A DNA stretch of 64,000 nucleotides from an uncultured Clostridia bacterium (lineage in GTDB: Bacteria > Bacillota_A > Clostridia > TANB77 > CAG-508). Every line of letters starts with the position of its first letter. Within the stretch, counting starts at the first letter, position 1. A model generated the notes under the pieces. It was not told where the DNA came from. It did no database searches and saw only the letters and a list, made by a program, of their open reading frames with translations. The stretch lies in contig CANQLO010000002.1 of NCBI GenBank assembly GCA_947624715.1, forward strand, positions 1 to 64,000, in the 5' to 3' direction. Below are positions 35,874-44,361 of the stretch, in pieces. The translations under genes were made by a program, and so were the position numbers.

Positions 35874-36812
35874 ATGAAAGATTATACTAAAATAGATGTA
35901 AGTAAGTGTCCACAACTTAAAGATGAAGATGATATGACTGGAAACTTTATATCTGTAAAAGGTGAATTTATATTACCTGAAACAAATAAAACTGCATTTT
36001 ATAAGGAAGACGGCTGTACGCTTGCTGCAAATAATGATGAAAGTTATAGAGAAATGTTAGCTTCTGAAATTTTAGATATTTTAAATATCCCTCATGCTGA
36101 TATTAGTTTAGGATATGATTCTAGAACAAATCACACAGGTTGTTTTTCTCATAGTATATTAAATAAAAACGAAACAATGATTGATAGAAATTGCTATTAT
36201 GTAAATACAACTCCAATAAAAAATATAGAAGATTTTTTAAATAAAGAAATTAATTATATATCAACATTTCAAGGTGTTACTCCTAAAATGATAAGCGAAA
36301 GAAGAAAAACTGTACTAAATCAAGTATTTGCTAATTGCATTTTAGGAAATTATGATATTAGTGAAACTAATATGCAACTAGTTTATAATTATGAAACTAA
36401 GAAAATTAGGAGTGCAGAATGTTATGATTTTGGCACTGCATTTACACATAAAAAATTTAATATTGGTCAAATGGACTATGAATCTATGATGAATGAACTT
36501 TACACTAAATATTTTTCAGATATAAAGGATTTAGCTAAAGCTGTAAATGATAATCTTACTCCAGAAACATTAAGAAATATTTTATCAAATCCTGTTTATC
36601 AAGAAGGCTTTAAAGAAAACTCGACTGATATTTTAGAAAATCTTAATTATAGAGTTCAATACTCAAACGAAAAATTTCGAGAATTGTATAAACCTCCTCT
36701 TTTTTCTATACAATCTATTGGAAAAACTTGTAGTAATATTAGCAAAGATTTAATCAATAGCACTAGAAATTTATTAAATAGATTTCTAAATAAAGACGAA
36801 AAAGAATTATAG
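35874..36812 (+). CDS. HipA/CtkA-like kinase-fold protein
   Basis: A 312-residue protein. The region GNYDISETNMQLVYN followed by IRSAECYDFGTAF resembles the catalytic loop and metal-binding DFG segment of HipA-type serine kinases. The upstream ISERRKTVLNQVFANCILGN fits the helix preceding the loop. The expected His in the loop is not obvious. No HipB-like antitoxin lies next to it. The N-terminal part (TAFYKEDGCTLAANNDESYREMLASEILDILNI) could be the ATP-binding lobe. The ATG at 35874 has AAAGGAG; the longer frame runs through the upstream terminator. Assignment is moderate. Confidence 0.6.
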   Translation: MKDYTKIDVSKCPQLKDEDDMTGNFISVKGEFILPETNKTAFYKEDGCTLAANNDESYREMLASEILDILNIPHADISLGYDSRTNHTGCFSHSILNKNETMIDRNCYYVNTTPIKNIEDFLNKEINYISTFQGVTPKMISERRKTVLNQVFANCILGNYDISETNMQLVYNYETKKIRSAECYDFGTAFTHKKFNIGQMDYESMMNELYTKYFSDIKDLAKAVNDNLTPETLRNILSNPVYQEGFKENSTDILENLNYRVQYSNEKFRELYKPPLFSIQSIGKTCSNISKDLINSTRNLLNRFLNKDEKEL

Positions 36813-36819
36813 ACAAATA

Positions 36820-36851
36820 AAAATAAGCTTATAGAACATAGGCTTATTTTT
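36820..36851. terminator. Bidirectional terminator between convergent genes
   Basis: The stem AAAATAAGC/GCTTATTTT with T-runs on both strands separates the HipA-like gene (+) from rnr (-). Confidence 0.8.
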
Positions 36852-36859
36852 ATTTCTAT

Positions 36860-38599
36860 TTAAATAAATATTTTAAAATCAATCCTTCTAGTATCTTTAT
36901 CCGCTGATAAAACTTCTATTTTTACCTTATCTCCTAGCTTATATACTTTTCCTGTATACTCTCCAATTAAAGATTTATTGGAATCATTATATATATAATA
37001 ATCTTCATCTATGTTGTCAAATCTTATCAGTCCTTCTACTGTGTTTTCAAGTTCTACAAACATTCCAAAATTAGTTACACTTGATATAATACCTTCATAT
37101 ACTTCCCCAACTTTTGATTCCATATATTCTGCTTTTTTCATATCTTCACTTTCTCTCTCTGCTTTAGTTGCTACTTGTTCACATTCTGAAGAAGTTTCTG
37201 CATATTTAATAGATTGCTTTGAATATTTACTTTTTAGTTTTTCATCTAAATTATAATCACATTCTAAATATTTGCTAATAATTCTATGAATAAATAAATC
37301 TGGATATCTTCTAATTGGTGATGTAAAATGGCAATAATACTTACTTGCTATTCCAAAGTGTCCCTTATTTTCTGCTTCATATCTTGCAACTTTTAAAGTT
37401 CTAAGAATTAAATTGCTAACAACTCTTTCTTCATCCTTTCCTTTTACTGCATCTAATACTTGTTGAAAAGCTTTTGGCTTTACATCATCTTTTTTTCCTT
37501 TTATTCTATAACCAAAGTTATATAGATATTTATTAAGTTCAGATACCTTATCCTCATCTGGCTTTTCATGTACTCTGTATATAAATGGGCTTCCTAGCCA
37601 GTAAAATCTTTCTGCAACTGTTTCATTTGCTGTTAGCATAAACTGTTCTATTATTTCATTCGCAAAATTGGTATCATAGGCACAAATGGTAATTGGATAA
37701 CCATATTTATCTAATGTAATTTTGCTTTCTGGAATGTCTAAGGATAAATAACCATCCTTATTTCTTCTCTCTTTTAAAATTAAAGCTAATTCTTTCATTG
37801 TATCAAAATGACTAATATATTTTTCATATTTCTTTAATACTTTCGGATTACTTCTTTGTATTATATCATATACATCATGATAGTTCATTCTTTCAGTTAC
37901 ATTTATTATGCTTTTTCTTATATCAGAATCAATAACTTTTCCATTTTGATCTATTGTCATTATACAAGAAATTGCATACCTATCTTCACCATGATTTAAA
38001 CTACATATTCCATTAGAAAGTTCTTTTGGAAGCATTGGAATAACTCTATCTAACATATAGACACTTGTGCCTCTTAAAATTGCTTCTTTGTCTAAACTAC
38101 TTTTCTCTTTAACATAGTGACTTACATCTGCAATATGAACTCCTAATGTATATGTTTCATCTTCATTCTTATAAACACAAACAGCATCATCTAGATCTTT
38201 TGCATCCTCTCCATCTATTGTAAACATTTCCTGTTTTCTTAAATCAAGTCTATCCTTTGGTACAATTTTTTCTTGTGATACTTTTTTAGCTTCATCTAAT
38301 ACTTCTTGTGGAAATTCATTAGGAAGTCTAAATCTCTTTATTATAGAAAGCATGTCCACTCCAGTTTCATCTTTAAATCCAAGTATCTCCTTTATCTTTC
38401 CTTCTGCTTTTCTTCCTCTTTCAGGATACTTAGTTATCTCTACAACAACTTTTTGATTTGTTTTAGCTTTTCCCCAGCTTGATTTAGATATAAATATATC
38501 TCCATTTATTTTTTTATCATCTGGAATAACAAAACCAAAATTTCTACTTTTCTTAAATAATCCTACAACTGATGTAACTTTTTCCTGTAAAATATCCAT
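36860..38599 (-). CDS. Ribonuclease R (short form)
   Basis: A processive 3'-5' exoribonuclease of RNA turnover. The RNB catalytic domain starts near residue 115 with TIDGEDAKDLDDAV (Asp129, Asp132, Asp135, Asp137, Asp138), followed by GVHIADVSHYV and TSPIRRYPDL. An S1 domain (about 490-579) is at the C terminus. At 579 residues it is about 130 shorter than common RNase R: the helix-turn-helix and first cold-shock domain are missing, and only one OB-type domain precedes the RNB. The start has a perfect GGAGG, so the shortness is real. Downstream of secG, a common pairing. Confidence 0.92.
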   Translation of the reverse strand: MDILQEKVTSVVGLFKKSRNFGFVIPDDKKINGDIFISKSSWGKAKTNQKVVVEITKYPERGRKAEGKIKEILGFKDETGVDMLSIIKRFRLPNEFPQEVLDEAKKVSQEKIVPKDRLDLRKQEMFTIDGEDAKDLDDAVCVYKNEDETYTLGVHIADVSHYVKEKSSLDKEAILRGTSVYMLDRVIPMLPKELSNGICSLNHGEDRYAISCIMTIDQNGKVIDSDIRKSIINVTERMNYHDVYDIIQRSNPKVLKKYEKYISHFDTMKELALILKERRNKDGYLSLDIPESKITLDKYGYPITICAYDTNFANEIIEQFMLTANETVAERFYWLGSPFIYRVHEKPDEDKVSELNKYLYNFGYRIKGKKDDVKPKAFQQVLDAVKGKDEERVVSNLILRTLKVARYEAENKGHFGIASKYYCHFTSPIRRYPDLFIHRIISKYLECDYNLDEKLKSKYSKQSIKYAETSSECEQVATKAERESEDMKKAEYMESKVGEVYEGIISSVTNFGMFVELENTVEGLIRFDNIDEDYYIYNDSNKSLIGEYTGKVYKLGDKVKIEVLSADKDTRRIDFKIFI

Positions 38600-38696
38600 G
38601 TTTTACCTCCTTTCCTTAAATGCAAAACAATCCACATTAAAAAATCGTGGATTATCTTGTTACTTATAAATCCTTAATTTATTATAAAAATCTTAG

Positions 38697-38724
38697 AAAA
38701 AGTGCATATAAAACTATATGCACT
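38697..38724 (-). terminator. Terminator after secG
   Basis: The stem AGTGCATAT/ATATGCACT (38701-38724) is followed by T residues on the minus strand. A second hairpin at about 38629-38653 (AATCCAC/GTGGATT) follows before rnr. Confidence 0.75.
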
Positions 38725-38729
38725 TCCTT

Positions 38730-38981
38730 CTATATTACAAATACAATTACAGTAACAATACTTAATATTGCAAAAGTTACTCCCAAAATAATAGTATTTC
38801 TTTGAGTCTTTCCTGACTTTGTTCTTCCTTTATTTTTTTGATAATACTTATTTGTTCTTGGATTCTCATAAGTATCTTCTGCTGAATTACTATTGTCCTT
38901 TGATTGAAATGTTGTAATTAAAATTAACGCTATGCATACTACTATGTATATTCCTAATAATATATATTTTACTACATTCAT
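38730..38981 (-). CDS. Preprotein translocase subunit SecG
   Basis: An 83-residue protein with two membrane segments (about 5-24 and 62-83). The loop contains TTFQSKDNSN, matching the LLQ-type motif that follows helix 1 in SecG, and a basic region. SecG helps SecYEG export proteins. Its place upstream of rnr is the usual one in Firmicutes. Confidence 0.85.
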   Translation of the reverse strand: MNVVKYILLGIYIVVCIALILITTFQSKDNSNSAEDTYENPRTNKYYQKNKGRTKSGKTQRNTIILGVTFAILSIVTVIVFVI

Positions 38982-39108
38982 TTTACTGCTTTTCCTTTCT
39001 TTTAATTTTCTATTAACTTTTTATTTCAAGTGTTTTAAGATGCTTAATTTAATTTTTGTTTGCATCTTCAATTTTTGTTTTTTCTCTACTTACTTAGTAA
39101 CATTATTT

Positions 39109-39137
39109 AGTTTAGCATATTTTTAAGAAAAAATCAA
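39109..39137 (-). promoter_or_regulatory. secG promoter
   Basis: TTGATT (39137-39132), 17 bp, TAAACT (39114-39109) on the minus strand. The -35 and spacer lie in a 26-nt sequence (39113-39138) repeated exactly at 40016-40041, where it forms the likely toxI promoter. The 224-bp gap between secG and toxN holds nothing else clear. Confidence 0.5.
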
Positions 39138-39205
39138 GTAGTTAAAGGTTGAATTATTATTTACTTTTTAAACTTGTTTATTTTACTTTTATGCCAATTT
39201 ATTAA

Positions 39206-39712
39206 TTATTTTAAAGCATATTCTTTACATTTATGTTCTAGTAATTTAAAATTACAGCATCTCTTCCTTATATTATCTGGAAGTTTATTATCATTATATA
39301 ATTTATACAACTTAGCAGAATTATTTTTTACTTGATAATAGTTTTCATTTAACCAACTTAATTGTTCCTTTAATAAATTTTGATATTTTAGTTCAAAAAT
39401 ACTTGTTACTTTCTTATTTAAATCTACTAGTTCATAACTTTCTTCTTTTACAGGTATCATATTATTAAAATTAACCGCTCCTAATTCTCCATTTTTTATT
39501 TTATAGAAGTCTATAGTATTTTTCATTTTTTTATGCTTCGGCTTTGGGCTCGATAGTGGAGCAAAATATTCACAAGAATCTATTTTAAATAATATACCAA
39601 TAAAAGGTCTTAATTCTTTTTCATTTTTATTGTAAGCGACTTTATTATCAAATTGCCTTAAATAGTCACAATAATCCGAATTTACTCTTACGATTCTTAA
39701 ATTTAAAATCAT
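39206..39712 (-). CDS. ToxN/AbiQ-family type III toxin endoribonuclease
   Basis: A 168-residue RNase of a type III toxin-antitoxin system. It cuts cellular and phage mRNA and its own antitoxin RNA. Family features: YLRQFDNKV, RPFIGILFKI, EYFAPLSSPKPKH (residues 48-60, the position of the active-site segment in ToxN), NFNNMIPV and the C-terminal CNFKLLEHKCKEYA. The start at 39712 has GGGAGGA. The antitoxin repeats and their terminator lie immediately upstream, in the standard toxI-terminator-toxN order. Such systems often cause abortive phage infection. Confidence 0.93.
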   Translation of the reverse strand: MILNLRIVRVNSDYCDYLRQFDNKVAYNKNEKELRPFIGILFKIDSCEYFAPLSSPKPKHKKMKNTIDFYKIKNGELGAVNFNNMIPVKEESYELVDLNKKVTSIFELKYQNLLKEQLSWLNENYYQVKNNSAKLYKLYNDNKLPDNIRKRCCNFKLLEHKCKEYALK

Positions 39713-39811
39713 TTAAATCCTCCCATAATGTGTATTATATAATATTTACATATAAAAAATCAATAAAAATATAAAAAAATACATAATTTGGTAATATTTT
39801 GTTTTAAAAAA

Positions 39812-39949
39812 AGATTAGAGTTTAGTCTCTAATCTTACTTTTTTAAGTTCCAATTTATGGCTGGATTCACCGCTTTTTTAAGTTCCAATTTATGGCTGGA
39901 TTCACCGCTTTTTTAAGTTCCAATTTATGGCTGGATTCACCACTTTTTT
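39812..39949 (-). ncRNA. toxI antitoxin RNA: three 35-nt repeats plus terminator
   Basis: Three tandem repeats of exactly 35 nt start (plus coordinates) at 39845, 39880 and 39915. The first two units are identical and the third differs near its end. On the RNA strand each reads AAAAAAGCGGTGAATCC and onward, ending TTGGAACTT. They are followed by the terminator AGATTAGAG/CTCTAATCT (39812-39835). No spacers separate the repeats, which excludes CRISPR. The repeat length and number recall antiQ of Lactococcus. Processed units should fold as pseudoknots that inhibit ToxN, and the leaky terminator sets the toxin level. Confidence 0.92.
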
Positions 39950-40011
39950 TGTGCTATATAATAGCAATATTATTATATGCATTTTTTATTAAAATATTGC
40001 CTTACATTATA

Positions 40012-40040
40012 AATATAGCATATTTTTAAGAAAAAATCAA
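40012..40040 (-). promoter_or_regulatory. Likely toxI-toxN promoter
   Basis: TTGATT (40040-40035), 17 bp, TATATT (40017-40012) on the minus strand, about 60 bp ahead of the first toxI repeat. The -35 and spacer are identical to those of the secG promoter. Confidence 0.55.
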
Positions 40041-40153
40041 GACATTTTCACTTATCAGTCACAGTAGTTATTTCTTTAAATACACTTTCATCCGTAATTT
40101 TTTTACGGATTATTATAATATTATGTATAAAACATATGATTTTATTCAAAAAA

Positions 40154-40226
40154 AGATTAGAGTTTAGTCTCTAATCTTTTTTTTTAATTTCAATTTATTG
40201 CTGGATTCATCACTTTTTTATGCTAT
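40154..40226 (-). other. Decayed second toxI: one repeat plus identical terminator
   Basis: The terminator hairpin 40154-40177 is identical to that of toxI. Directly upstream on the RNA strand (about 40186-40219) lies one diverged copy of the 35-nt repeat (ATTTCAATTTATTGCTGGAT on the plus strand). Both loci are also followed by GCTATATAATA. It may now serve as the rubredoxin terminator. The DNA between the two loci (39950-40153) has only a short hairpin at about 40090-40111 (ATCCGTAA/TTACGGAT) and the promoter above. Confidence 0.75.
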
Positions 40227-40236
40227 ATAATAATAT

Positions 40237-40374
40237 TTATTCTTCTACTTTTTCAAACATATCTTTTCCAACACCACATACTGGGCATACCCAAGTATCT
40301 GGTAAATCTTCAAATTTAACACCTTCTACACTTTCATCATAAATATGTCCACAAATTGTACATTTATATTTCAT
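40237..40374 (-). CDS. Rubredoxin
   Basis: A 45-residue iron protein for electron transfer, often to peroxide or oxygen-reducing enzymes in anaerobes. It has both metal-binding pairs: CTICG near the start (residues 5 and 8) and CPVCG (near 30-33), with the usual Y, W and D/E residues ([13 protein letters not shown]). Start ATG behind GGAGG. Short, but full length for the family. It lies between pgi and the toxI region. Confidence 0.93.
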   Translation of the reverse strand: MKYKCTICGHIYDESVEGVKFEDLPDTWVCPVCGVGKDMFEKVEE

Positions 40375-40461
40375 AACATTATCCTCCATCCTAAAAAAAA
40401 TTTTTTATTTTAAATTATTTTATATTTACAAATTTATTGTATTTTATTGATTATTTTACTT

Positions 40462-41757
40462 TTAATATCCTGGTTTCTTTAGTAATTTAAACATATTTGT
40501 TTTGTATTTTTCAACTCCCGGTTGATTAAACGGATTAACTTCTAGTAACTCTGCTGACATTGCTACTGCTTTTTCAAAGAAATAAACAAGTTCTCCAACA
40601 GATTCCTCATCTAATTTTTTTAGATTTATAATTATATTAGGAACACCACCTTCTGTATGAGCTGCAATAGTTCCTTCCATTGCTTTTTTATTTACATACG
40701 ACAATGTTTTTCCTTGTAAATAATTCAAATTATCTAGATCATCTTCATCTAAGTTTATAACAATATCTGATTTATTTTCTACTATGTTAATAATTGTTTC
40801 AAACATTATTCTTCTGCCTTCTTGAATATATTGTCCTAATGAATGTAAATCAGTTGTAAACTCTGCTCCTACTGGAAATAATCCTTTGCCATCTTTTCCT
40901 TCACTTTCTCCAAATAGTTGCTTCCACCATTCAATAAAGTAATGCATTTTAGGTTCATAAGCTACCAGCATCTCTAAAGATTTATCTGATTCATATAACA
41001 TATTTCTTAATACAGCATATTTGTAACATTCATTATATTTTAGTGAACTATCAGAATATTTATCTTCTGCAACTTGGGCACCTTTCATAAGCTTATCAAT
41101 GTCTAGTCCACTTGCAGCTATTGGAAGAAGACCTACTGCAGTTAAAACTGAAAACCTTCCACCAACATCATCTGGAATAACAAAAGTTTCATATCCTTCT
41201 GAATTTGCAAGAGTCTTTAAGGCTCCTTTTTTCTTATCAGTTGTAACATATATTCTATCCTTAGCTTCCTTTAATCCATATTTGTTCTCAAGTATTTCTC
41301 TAAATATTCTAAAAGCAATAGCTGGTTCTGTTGTTGTCCCTGACTTTGATATTACATTTATACTAAAATCTTTTCCTTCTAGTACCTCGATAATATCATT
41401 TATATAATTTGCACTTAAACTATTCCCTACGTAAATAACTTTTGTTTTACTTTTATCTTCTAAGTATATTGAACTGTGTAATGCTTCTATAATTGCTCTA
41501 GCTCCTAAATAAGAACCTCCTATTCCTATTACAAGTAATATATCGGAATCACTCTTTATTTTATTAGCAGCTTTTTTTATTCTTGCAAATTCTTTTTTAT
41601 CATAATTTGTTGGTAAATGAAGCCAACCTAAAAATTCATTTTTATCTTTGCTTTTTTCTTCTAGTTCATTATTTATTTCTTCTACAACATCACTATGTTC
41701 TAGTATATCTTTATCATTAATGCCTACATATTTAAAATCAACTTTAATATTTGGCAT
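40462..41757 (-). CDS. Glucose-6-phosphate isomerase
   Basis: Interconverts glucose 6-phosphate and fructose 6-phosphate in glycolysis and feeds hexose to UDP-sugar synthesis for the adjacent capsule. Length 431. Family motifs: [40 protein letters not shown] (signature 1), [17 protein letters not shown] with the active-site region, and [17 protein letters not shown] start. Confidence 0.96.
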   Translation of the reverse strand: MPNIKVDFKYVGINDKDILEHSDVVEEINNELEEKSKDKNEFLGWLHLPTNYDKKEFARIKKAANKIKSDSDILLVIGIGGSYLGARAIIEALHSSIYLEDKSKTKVIYVGNSLSANYINDIIEVLEGKDFSINVISKSGTTTEPAIAFRIFREILENKYGLKEAKDRIYVTTDKKKGALKTLANSEGYETFVIPDDVGGRFSVLTAVGLLPIAASGLDIDKLMKGAQVAEDKYSDSSLKYNECYKYAVLRNMLYESDKSLEMLVAYEPKMHYFIEWWKQLFGESEGKDGKGLFPVGAEFTTDLHSLGQYIQEGRRIMFETIINIVENKSDIVINLDEDDLDNLNYLQGKTLSYVNKKAMEGTIAAHTEGGVPNIIINLKKLDEESVGELVYFFEKAVAMSAELLEVNPFNQPGVEKYKTNMFKLLKKPGY

Positions 41758-41806
41758 ATTTTCCTCCTTTGATTAAATATATTACTGAAATCAATTTACT
41801 ATGATG

Positions 41807-42571
41807 CTATCTTCCGAACCAGCGTTTTTTTATTTCTTGAGGTGTATCTACAAAAATCTTTTCATTATTTATAATTTTCTGTGGATTTATTGTCGTAAGC
41901 TCATTAAGCTTTTCATTACCTATTTCTTTTCTAAATTCTTCTAGTATATCATCCATCTGTGCATAAATTGTATTTGGTCTATGAGTATCTGTTCCTAAAA
42001 AATGTATTGCATTTGCATTTATTAGTTTTAATAAAGTTTGTTTTGATTTATGACCATATCTTTCAATAATATTTGCATAATTAGATTGTAATAAAGCTCC
42101 CTTTTTTACCCATTCTACTGCTATATTAGGATTGTCTTTAACTATATCATATCTTTCTGGATGAGCTATTATAGGAGTATATTTTGCAACAATTAAATCT
42201 TCTATTACTTGATCTAAATATATAACCTTAGAACCACTTAGTGGAAGTTCAAATAATACATATCTACTTTCTACTAAGCTAGGTGCTACTCCATCTTCAA
42301 CTAAATCAAGTAATTCATTTGTTATATAAATTTCTGCTCCATTATATAGTTTTATCTCTATATCTTCTTTATTTAATTCTTCCTGAATTGCTTCAATAAT
42401 AACTTTTCTATTTTCTTTGTTTACATTATATTCATTTTCAATATAGTGTGATGTAGTAATAATATCAGTAAATCCTGCTTTTTTAGCTTCTTTTACCATT
42501 TCTATTGTGTCCTCAATATTTCTTGCACCATCATCTATTCCAGGAAGAATATGTGTATGTACGTCAATCAT
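41807..42571 (-). CDS. CpsB/YwqE-type tyrosine-protein phosphatase
   Basis: A 254-residue manganese-dependent phosphatase of the PHP fold that removes phosphate from the capsule tyrosine kinase and so tunes polymer length. Motifs are HTHILPGIDDGA, TDIITTSHY, IIAHPERY and FLGTDTHRP, which supply the metal ligands. It follows cpsD, as in streptococcal capsule loci. Confidence 0.94.
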   Translation of the reverse strand: MIDVHTHILPGIDDGARNIEDTIEMVKEAKKAGFTDIITTSHYIENEYNVNKENRKVIIEAIQEELNKEDIEIKLYNGAEIYITNELLDLVEDGVAPSLVESRYVLFELPLSGSKVIYLDQVIEDLIVAKYTPIIAHPERYDIVKDNPNIAVEWVKKGALLQSNYANIIERYGHKSKQTLLKLINANAIHFLGTDTHRPNTIYAQMDDILEEFRKEIGNEKLNELTTINPQKIINNEKIFVDTPQEIKKRWFGR

Positions 42572-42653
42572 ACTTTTATTCCTTTCTAATTGACATTACT
42601 TTCAATGCTTACAATTTTATTCTTAGTTATTACTTATTATTTACTGCTATCTT

Positions 42654-43472
42654 CTATTTTTTCTTTTTATTATATTTCTTTATTTGTTCCATAATTTCTT
42701 CTGTTTTTTTATCTTGTTCTTCTTCATCATCTGCACTATGTGATTCTTTATGTCTAGTACCTTGTTTTGATGAACCATTAGAAGATGCATAATAATATTT
42801 ATATTCATATTTCTTGCTTGACATTTCAATTCTATTTAAAACTACCCCTGCAACTTTTCCACCAATTGCTTCAATTTGTCTTTTAGCATCTTTTAATTCA
42901 TCTATCTTTGTTTTTTTTGCAGATGCTACCAATATAGTAGAATCTACAATTCTTGATATAACTGCAGCATCTGTTACTAATAAACAAGGTGCACAGTCAA
43001 ATATTACAACATCAAAAATTTTACTCAAATCTTTTAATAGTTCTTTAGTCTTTGGAGATGTTAATAATTCTGATGGATTTGGTGGTATATTTCCAGCTGG
43101 TATAATAAATAAATTATCTATTTCTGTTGGCTGTATACAATCTTTTACTGTTATATCTTTATCTGCTCCTCTGCTAGTTACACCTGACAAATAATTTGAA
43201 AGTCCTGGATATAAATCAATACCAAATATATTATGTTGTCTAGGTCTTCTCATATCTGCATCAACTATTATAACATTTTTTCCTGCTTGTGCAAATGTTA
43301 TTGCAAGATTTGCAACAACCCATGATTTTCCCTCACCTTGCATTGTACTAGTAAATACCATTGATTGTGTATTTCCTGATTTAGACATATATTGTATATT
43401 AGTTCTAAAAGATCTAAATACTTCTGATACCGGTGATTTTGGATCTAATTTTGTTATTAACTCTTTCTTCAT
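42654..43472 (-). CDS. CpsD-type capsule tyrosine kinase
   Basis: A 272-residue BY-kinase that works with the Wzz-like membrane partner next door. Walker A is MQGEGKSWVVANLA, A' is VIIVDADMRRPRQH, and B is VVIFDCAPCLLVTDA. A tyrosine cluster follows (KKYEYKYYYASS), the likely autophosphorylation site. The ATG at 43472 is preceded by GGAGG; the longer frame overlaps the partner gene. Confidence 0.93.
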   Translation of the reverse strand: MKKELITKLDPKSPVSEVFRSFRTNIQYMSKSGNTQSMVFTSTMQGEGKSWVVANLAITFAQAGKNVIIVDADMRRPRQHNIFGIDLYPGLSNYLSGVTSRGADKDITVKDCIQPTEIDNLFIIPAGNIPPNPSELLTSPKTKELLKDLSKIFDVVIFDCAPCLLVTDAAVISRIVDSTILVASAKKTKIDELKDAKRQIEAIGGKVAGVVLNRIEMSSKKYEYKYYYASSNGSSKQGTRHKESHSADDEEEQDKKTEEIMEQIKKYNKKKK

Positions 43473-43473
43473 T

Positions 43474-44184
43474 TTAATTCCTCCTACGTTTACTTGAATT
43501 TTCTGAGAAATCACATTGTGGTAATTCTGCTAATACAGGTAAATTAACTGCTTTTTCTATATCCTTTGCATTCTTAATCGTATTATCTAACACACTTACC
43601 ATATACACAATAATCATAGATAGTGCAAAACCAATTGTTGCAAATATTATTGTTGTTTTTGTAGTATTTATATTACTTGGTGAATTAGGTACTTCTGCCT
43701 TGTCAACAACACTAATATTTTCTATTTTGTATATATCCTTAATTTTTTCAGAAAAAACACTGGTTAATTCGTTTGTTATTTGGGTTGCTTTATATGGATC
43801 TTCGTCTGTAACTGTTATATATATCATTTGGGTACTAGTCTCTGATGTAACATCTATTTTACTTTTTAATGTTTCTTCTGATATATCTGTAATATTTAAA
43901 TTACTTAATACATCTCTAACTACTGCATTACTTGTAGCCAACAACTTATAAGTTGCAATTAAATTATTGTTTAATGTAACATCTGTTGAAGTTATTGAAG
44001 TTTCTGTATCTTCTAATTTAGAAACTGATGCCAAAATCATTGAAGCTTTTGCAGTATACTTTGGTGTAACAAATATTTTACTATAAATAATTCCAACTAT
44101 TCCTAAAATTAATGTAGCTACTAATATTATATATTTTTTACTCCAAAATATATCAAAAAGTTCTTTTAAATCTACTTCTTCCAT
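43474..44184 (-). CDS. Wzz/CpsC-type chain-length regulator
   Basis: A 236-residue membrane protein that activates CpsD and controls polysaccharide length. Membrane helices lie at about 17-37 and 175-197, with an extracellular loop between. N-terminal VDLKELFDIFWSKKY and the C-terminal P-rich region before helix 2 (KAEVPNSPSNINTTKT) are family features. First gene of the wzz-cpsD-cpsB unit, with its own promoter. Confidence 0.92.
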   Translation of the reverse strand: MEEVDLKELFDIFWSKKYIILVATLILGIVGIIYSKIFVTPKYTAKASMILASVSKLEDTETSITSTDVTLNNNLIATYKLLATSNAVVRDVLSNLNITDISEETLKSKIDVTSETSTQMIYITVTDEDPYKATQITNELTSVFSEKIKDIYKIENISVVDKAEVPNSPSNINTTKTTIIFATIGFALSMIIVYMVSVLDNTIKNAKDIEKAVNLPVLAELPQCDFSENSSKRRRN

Positions 44185-44228
44185 TTTTTATTCTCCTTTT
44201 TTTATCTCTTTTGTACTCAACAATAAAT

Positions 44229-44257
44229 ATTTTATCATACTAATATTTTAAATTCAA
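44229..44257 (-). promoter_or_regulatory. Promoter of the wzz-cpsD-cpsB unit
   Basis: TTGAAT (44257-44252), 17 bp, TAAAAT (44234-44229) on the minus strand, about 45 bp from the gene start. Confidence 0.55.
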
Positions 44258-44361
44258 GAAAAAAAGAAAATTACTTTTAACCTAACTATTTTTATTTTCG
44301 TTTTATTTTTTCTACCATTCTCTAATTCTTTATTTCACTATTTTTACTTAATATATTTTTA

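Noticed and set aside
38982..39126. Plus-strand open frame in the secG upstream region
   Set aside because: Short, hydrophobic, no ribosome site, and it covers the secG promoter.
39845..39949. Possible short CRISPR array (three 35-nt repeats)
   Set aside because: The repeats are directly tandem with no spacers, and they are followed by a terminator and a ToxN-like gene; this is a toxI antitoxin.
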